The position numbers and the translations under genes are program-made. A stretch of 7,066 bases of DNA from an uncultured Blautia sp. (lineage in GTDB: Bacteria > Bacillota > Clostridia > Lachnospirales > Lachnospiraceae): assembly GCF_934372025.1 (NCBI RefSeq), contig NZ_CAKROJ010000086.1:1-7066 (forward strand), written 5' to 3'. This document shows, one piece after another, positions 5,520-7,066 of the stretch. Every line of letters starts with the position of its first letter. The stretch's first letter is position 1. Below the pieces are notes generated by a model. That model searched no databases and was not told the origin of the DNA. It worked only from the letters and a program-made list of their open reading frames with translations.

Positions 5520-6005
5520 TCATAAATTCTCTGACTTAATTGCTGTAGCCCAAATCTCTTTAAGCCGTTCCAGAGAATATCCTGCATTGGCAGGACTGGT
5601 TGACGGAAGTTTTTGTGCTTCAATTCCATTCACTGGATAAATGTATTTGCAATACAGTTCATAAGCTTTTCCACCATTTGTGTAGATTGTCTGAATGTCA
5701 GCAGTTTCCAGTATTCTGGACAGATCATTTGGAACTACGTCATGGATGCTTGCATCTGAAGAACCCTTGATTTCACAGCTTTGGATCACATCCCACACCG
5801 CAATATGGTGTGCAAGCAACATTTCCTTCTTTTCTTCTATTGTCTGTGGCAACTCACATCCCAAAATTTCCGCAATCACTTTCCAGAAACGATTCTGCTT
5901 ATGTCCGTAAAAAAATTTCTGCTCTCGGGACTTCACTGACGGAAAGCTTCCGAGTATCAGAATCCGGGAGTTTTCATCATATACAGGATCGATTGTATGT
6001 TCCAT
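5520..6005 (-). CDS. Hypoxanthine (deoxyinosine) DNA glycosylase, UDG superfamily family 6
   Basis: A base-excision repair enzyme that removes hypoxanthine, the deamination product of adenine, from DNA. The 161-residue protein shows the family's N-terminal motif ILILGSFPSVKS (15-26), then FFYGHKQNRFW (31-41), in which N38 probably corresponds to the catalytic Asn reported for the family (Asn39 in the Methanosarcina enzyme, from memory). It continues with WDVI (71-74), GSSDASI (81-87) and the C-terminal DNA-binding motif STSPANAG (135-142). All expected motifs are present and the length is normal. The frame allows a GTG start at 6038, but that has no ribosome binding site and lies 2 nt from the upstream stop codon. 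I prefer the ATG at 6005, preceded by AGAGGA about 10 nt upstream. It lies 35 bp behind the dipeptidase gene on the same strand, so the two are probably cotranscribed. It ends near a shared terminator (5430-5464). Confidence 0.9.
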   Translation of the reverse strand: MEHTIDPVYDENSRILILGSFPSVKSREQKFFYGHKQNRFWKVIAEILGCELPQTIEEKKEMLLAHHIAVWDVIQSCEIKGSSDASIHDVVPNDLSRILETADIQTIYTNGGKAYELYCKYIYPVNGIEAQKLPSTSPANAGYSLERLKEIWATAIKSENL

Positions 6006-6040
6006 ATGCTTTATATCCTCTTTTCTTCCAGATTTCACTT

Positions 6041-6967
6041 TTACAGATTTTCCATCACAAAACGATGTGCATTTTCATAAAAGATCTTTTCTGTCAGTTC
6101 TTCTGTAAAACCATGTTTCAGAAGTTCTTCTCTCAAAAGTGGAATAGACTGTACACCATTTATTCCCTCCGGAAAATGTCCGTTACAGCCGTCAAAATCA
6201 CCACCTATGGCAAGGCAGTCTTCGCCTCCCATTTCCAGAACTGCATCCATATGCTTCAAAAGATCCGATATCTGTGGTTTCTCTCCCACAAACGCGGCAC
6301 AAAAATTCATTCCTATAAGTCCTTTTCTGCAGATCAGTTCTGCCAGATGACACTTCTGAATATTACGAGGCATATTCCATACCTCTCTTATATCAGAATG
6401 AGATGCCATAATCGGTCTGTCTGTTATCTCAAACAGATCATCAACTCCCTGATCTGACAAATGCGAAACATCTATCACGATTCCCTGTTCTGTCAGAGTT
6501 TTTACGATTGCTTTTCCCTCAGAAGTCAACCCTTTTGTCTGATCAAAGGCGGCTCCGCATGCATATTTATTTTCATAGTTCCAGGCTGGCATTGCAAAGC
6601 GAAATCCCATTTCATAAGCTGTTTCAATATGCTTTCCCATAACAGACAAGTCTTCAATAGATAAAAATGCAGCTGCCTTTCCCTGTCTGTGTGCTTTCTC
6701 CATTTCCGCTCCATTATGGCACAATGCAATCTTACGGTTTTCATCCTCAAGATATGCCATAGCACGATGATAAAGCCGCAGGAAATCCCGGTCAGGATCT
6801 TCTCTGTCCAGCTTCTCTGCATCTTTCCAGACAGCAAAAATCTGTGTATATTTTTCTACAAAATCTCCTGCTCTTCTCAGATCCAGATCACCTGAATTCT
6901 CATCCAGGCTGTCTCCAGGTTTTACAATTTCAGTCAGTGTGTCTGCATGACAGTCAAAATAGTTCAT
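6041..6967 (-). CDS. Membrane dipeptidase homologue, peptidase family M19
   Basis: A 308-residue zinc dipeptidase of the renal-dipeptidase (M19) family within the amidohydrolase superfamily. Members cleave dipeptides, often accepting a D-residue at the C-terminal side. The di-metal centre can be read off: H7 and D9 in DCHADT, bridging E105 in SIEDL, H169 in DVSHLSD and H190 in ASHSD. The catalytic Asp is probably D257 in GGDFDG (255-260), and R201 in MPRNI matches the conserved substrate-binding Arg region. There is no signal peptide or lipid anchor, so despite the family name this protein should be cytosolic, perhaps used for peptide or peptidoglycan-fragment turnover. The ATG at 6967 opens directly onto the metal-binding motif, as is usual. 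A GAGG-type site lies roughly 11-13 nt upstream. It sits 39 bp after the end of an upstream gene and 35 bp before the glycosylase gene, suggesting one operon. Confidence 0.95.
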   Translation of the reverse strand: MNYFDCHADTLTEIVKPGDSLDENSGDLDLRRAGDFVEKYTQIFAVWKDAEKLDREDPDRDFLRLYHRAMAYLEDENRKIALCHNGAEMEKAHRQGKAAAFLSIEDLSVMGKHIETAYEMGFRFAMPAWNYENKYACGAAFDQTKGLTSEGKAIVKTLTEQGIVIDVSHLSDQGVDDLFEITDRPIMASHSDIREVWNMPRNIQKCHLAELICRKGLIGMNFCAAFVGEKPQISDLLKHMDAVLEMGGEDCLAIGGDFDGCNGHFPEGINGVQSIPLLREELLKHGFTEELTEKIFYENAHRFVMENL

Positions 6968-7006
6968 TTTCTTTTAAATTCCTCACTTTCTCTCATATAA
7001 GTAAAG

Positions 7007-7066
7007 CTATACCTCTTTCTTCCATCTGTTTTCCATCTCCCTGGTTGCTTCACTGGTCAGATTTTT
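7007..7066 (-). CDS. C-terminal end of an unknown gene (partial)
   Basis: From the right edge one minus-strand frame stays open for 19 codons (KNLTSEATREMENRWKKEV) and ends with TAG at 7007-7009. The other two minus frames hit stops within a few codons of the edge. The charged, helix-like ending and the 39-bp gap to the dipeptidase start are what one expects of an upstream operon member. The segment is too short to identify, and an open stretch this short can occur by chance. Confidence 0.4.
   Translation of the reverse strand, partial: KNLTSEATREMENRWKKEV

Noticed and set aside
5810..6457. 215-codon plus-strand open frame
   Set aside because: It lies antisense to the well-supported glycosylase and dipeptidase genes, has no ribosome binding site and reads as low-complexity shadow protein.
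1..7066. Mobile elements, phage genes, CRISPR arrays, tRNA or rRNA
   Set aside because: I found no transposase, integrase, terminal inverted repeats with target duplications, regularly spaced repeats or RNA gene signatures in the window.

Overview
This 7.1 kb window looks like ordinary chromosomal DNA of a low-GC anaerobic Firmicute, most likely class Clostridia, family Lachnospiraceae. That placement is inferred from the AT-rich intergenic regions, strong AGGAGG-type ribosome binding sites, extended -10 (TGnTATAAT-like) promoters, the long form of purC and the protein styles. I cannot name genus or species. I see no rRNA, tRNA, CRISPR array, insertion sequence, phage gene or attachment site.

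Layout, left to right. (1) The C-terminal ATPase half of an exporter-type ABC transporter (+), cut by the window edge. (2) A bidirectional hairpin terminator, then a convergent C_GCAxxG_C_C-family cysteine protein (-). (3) A 353-bp divergent intergenic region with a promoter in each direction and two good inverted repeats. (4) purC (SAICAR synthetase, +), followed 30 bp later by a CNNM/CorC-type DUF21-CBS membrane protein (+), closed by a perfect hairpin terminator. (5) A PucR-family transcription regulator (-). (6) A 179-bp divergent control region with a perfect 7-1-7 dyad. (7) A 52-residue unrecognised small protein (+) with its own promoter, near-perfect ribosome binding site and perfect terminator. 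(8) A minus-strand run, probably one operon: the last codons of an unknown gene at the right edge, an M19 membrane-dipeptidase homologue, and a hypoxanthine (deoxyinosine) DNA glycosylase, running towards the terminator shared with the small gene.

Working together: purC belongs to de novo purine synthesis, the glycosylase removes deaminated purine from DNA, and the PucR family is named after a purine catabolism regulator. Even so, nothing visible ties these three into one pathway, and their adjacency may be chance. The part least explained by known families is the PucR-like regulator / dyad / 52-aa gene arrangement around 5075-5464. It has the architecture of a regulator divergently paired with a small target gene. 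The next most interesting part is the purC upstream region, which carries dyads but no recognisable purine riboswitch or PurBox.
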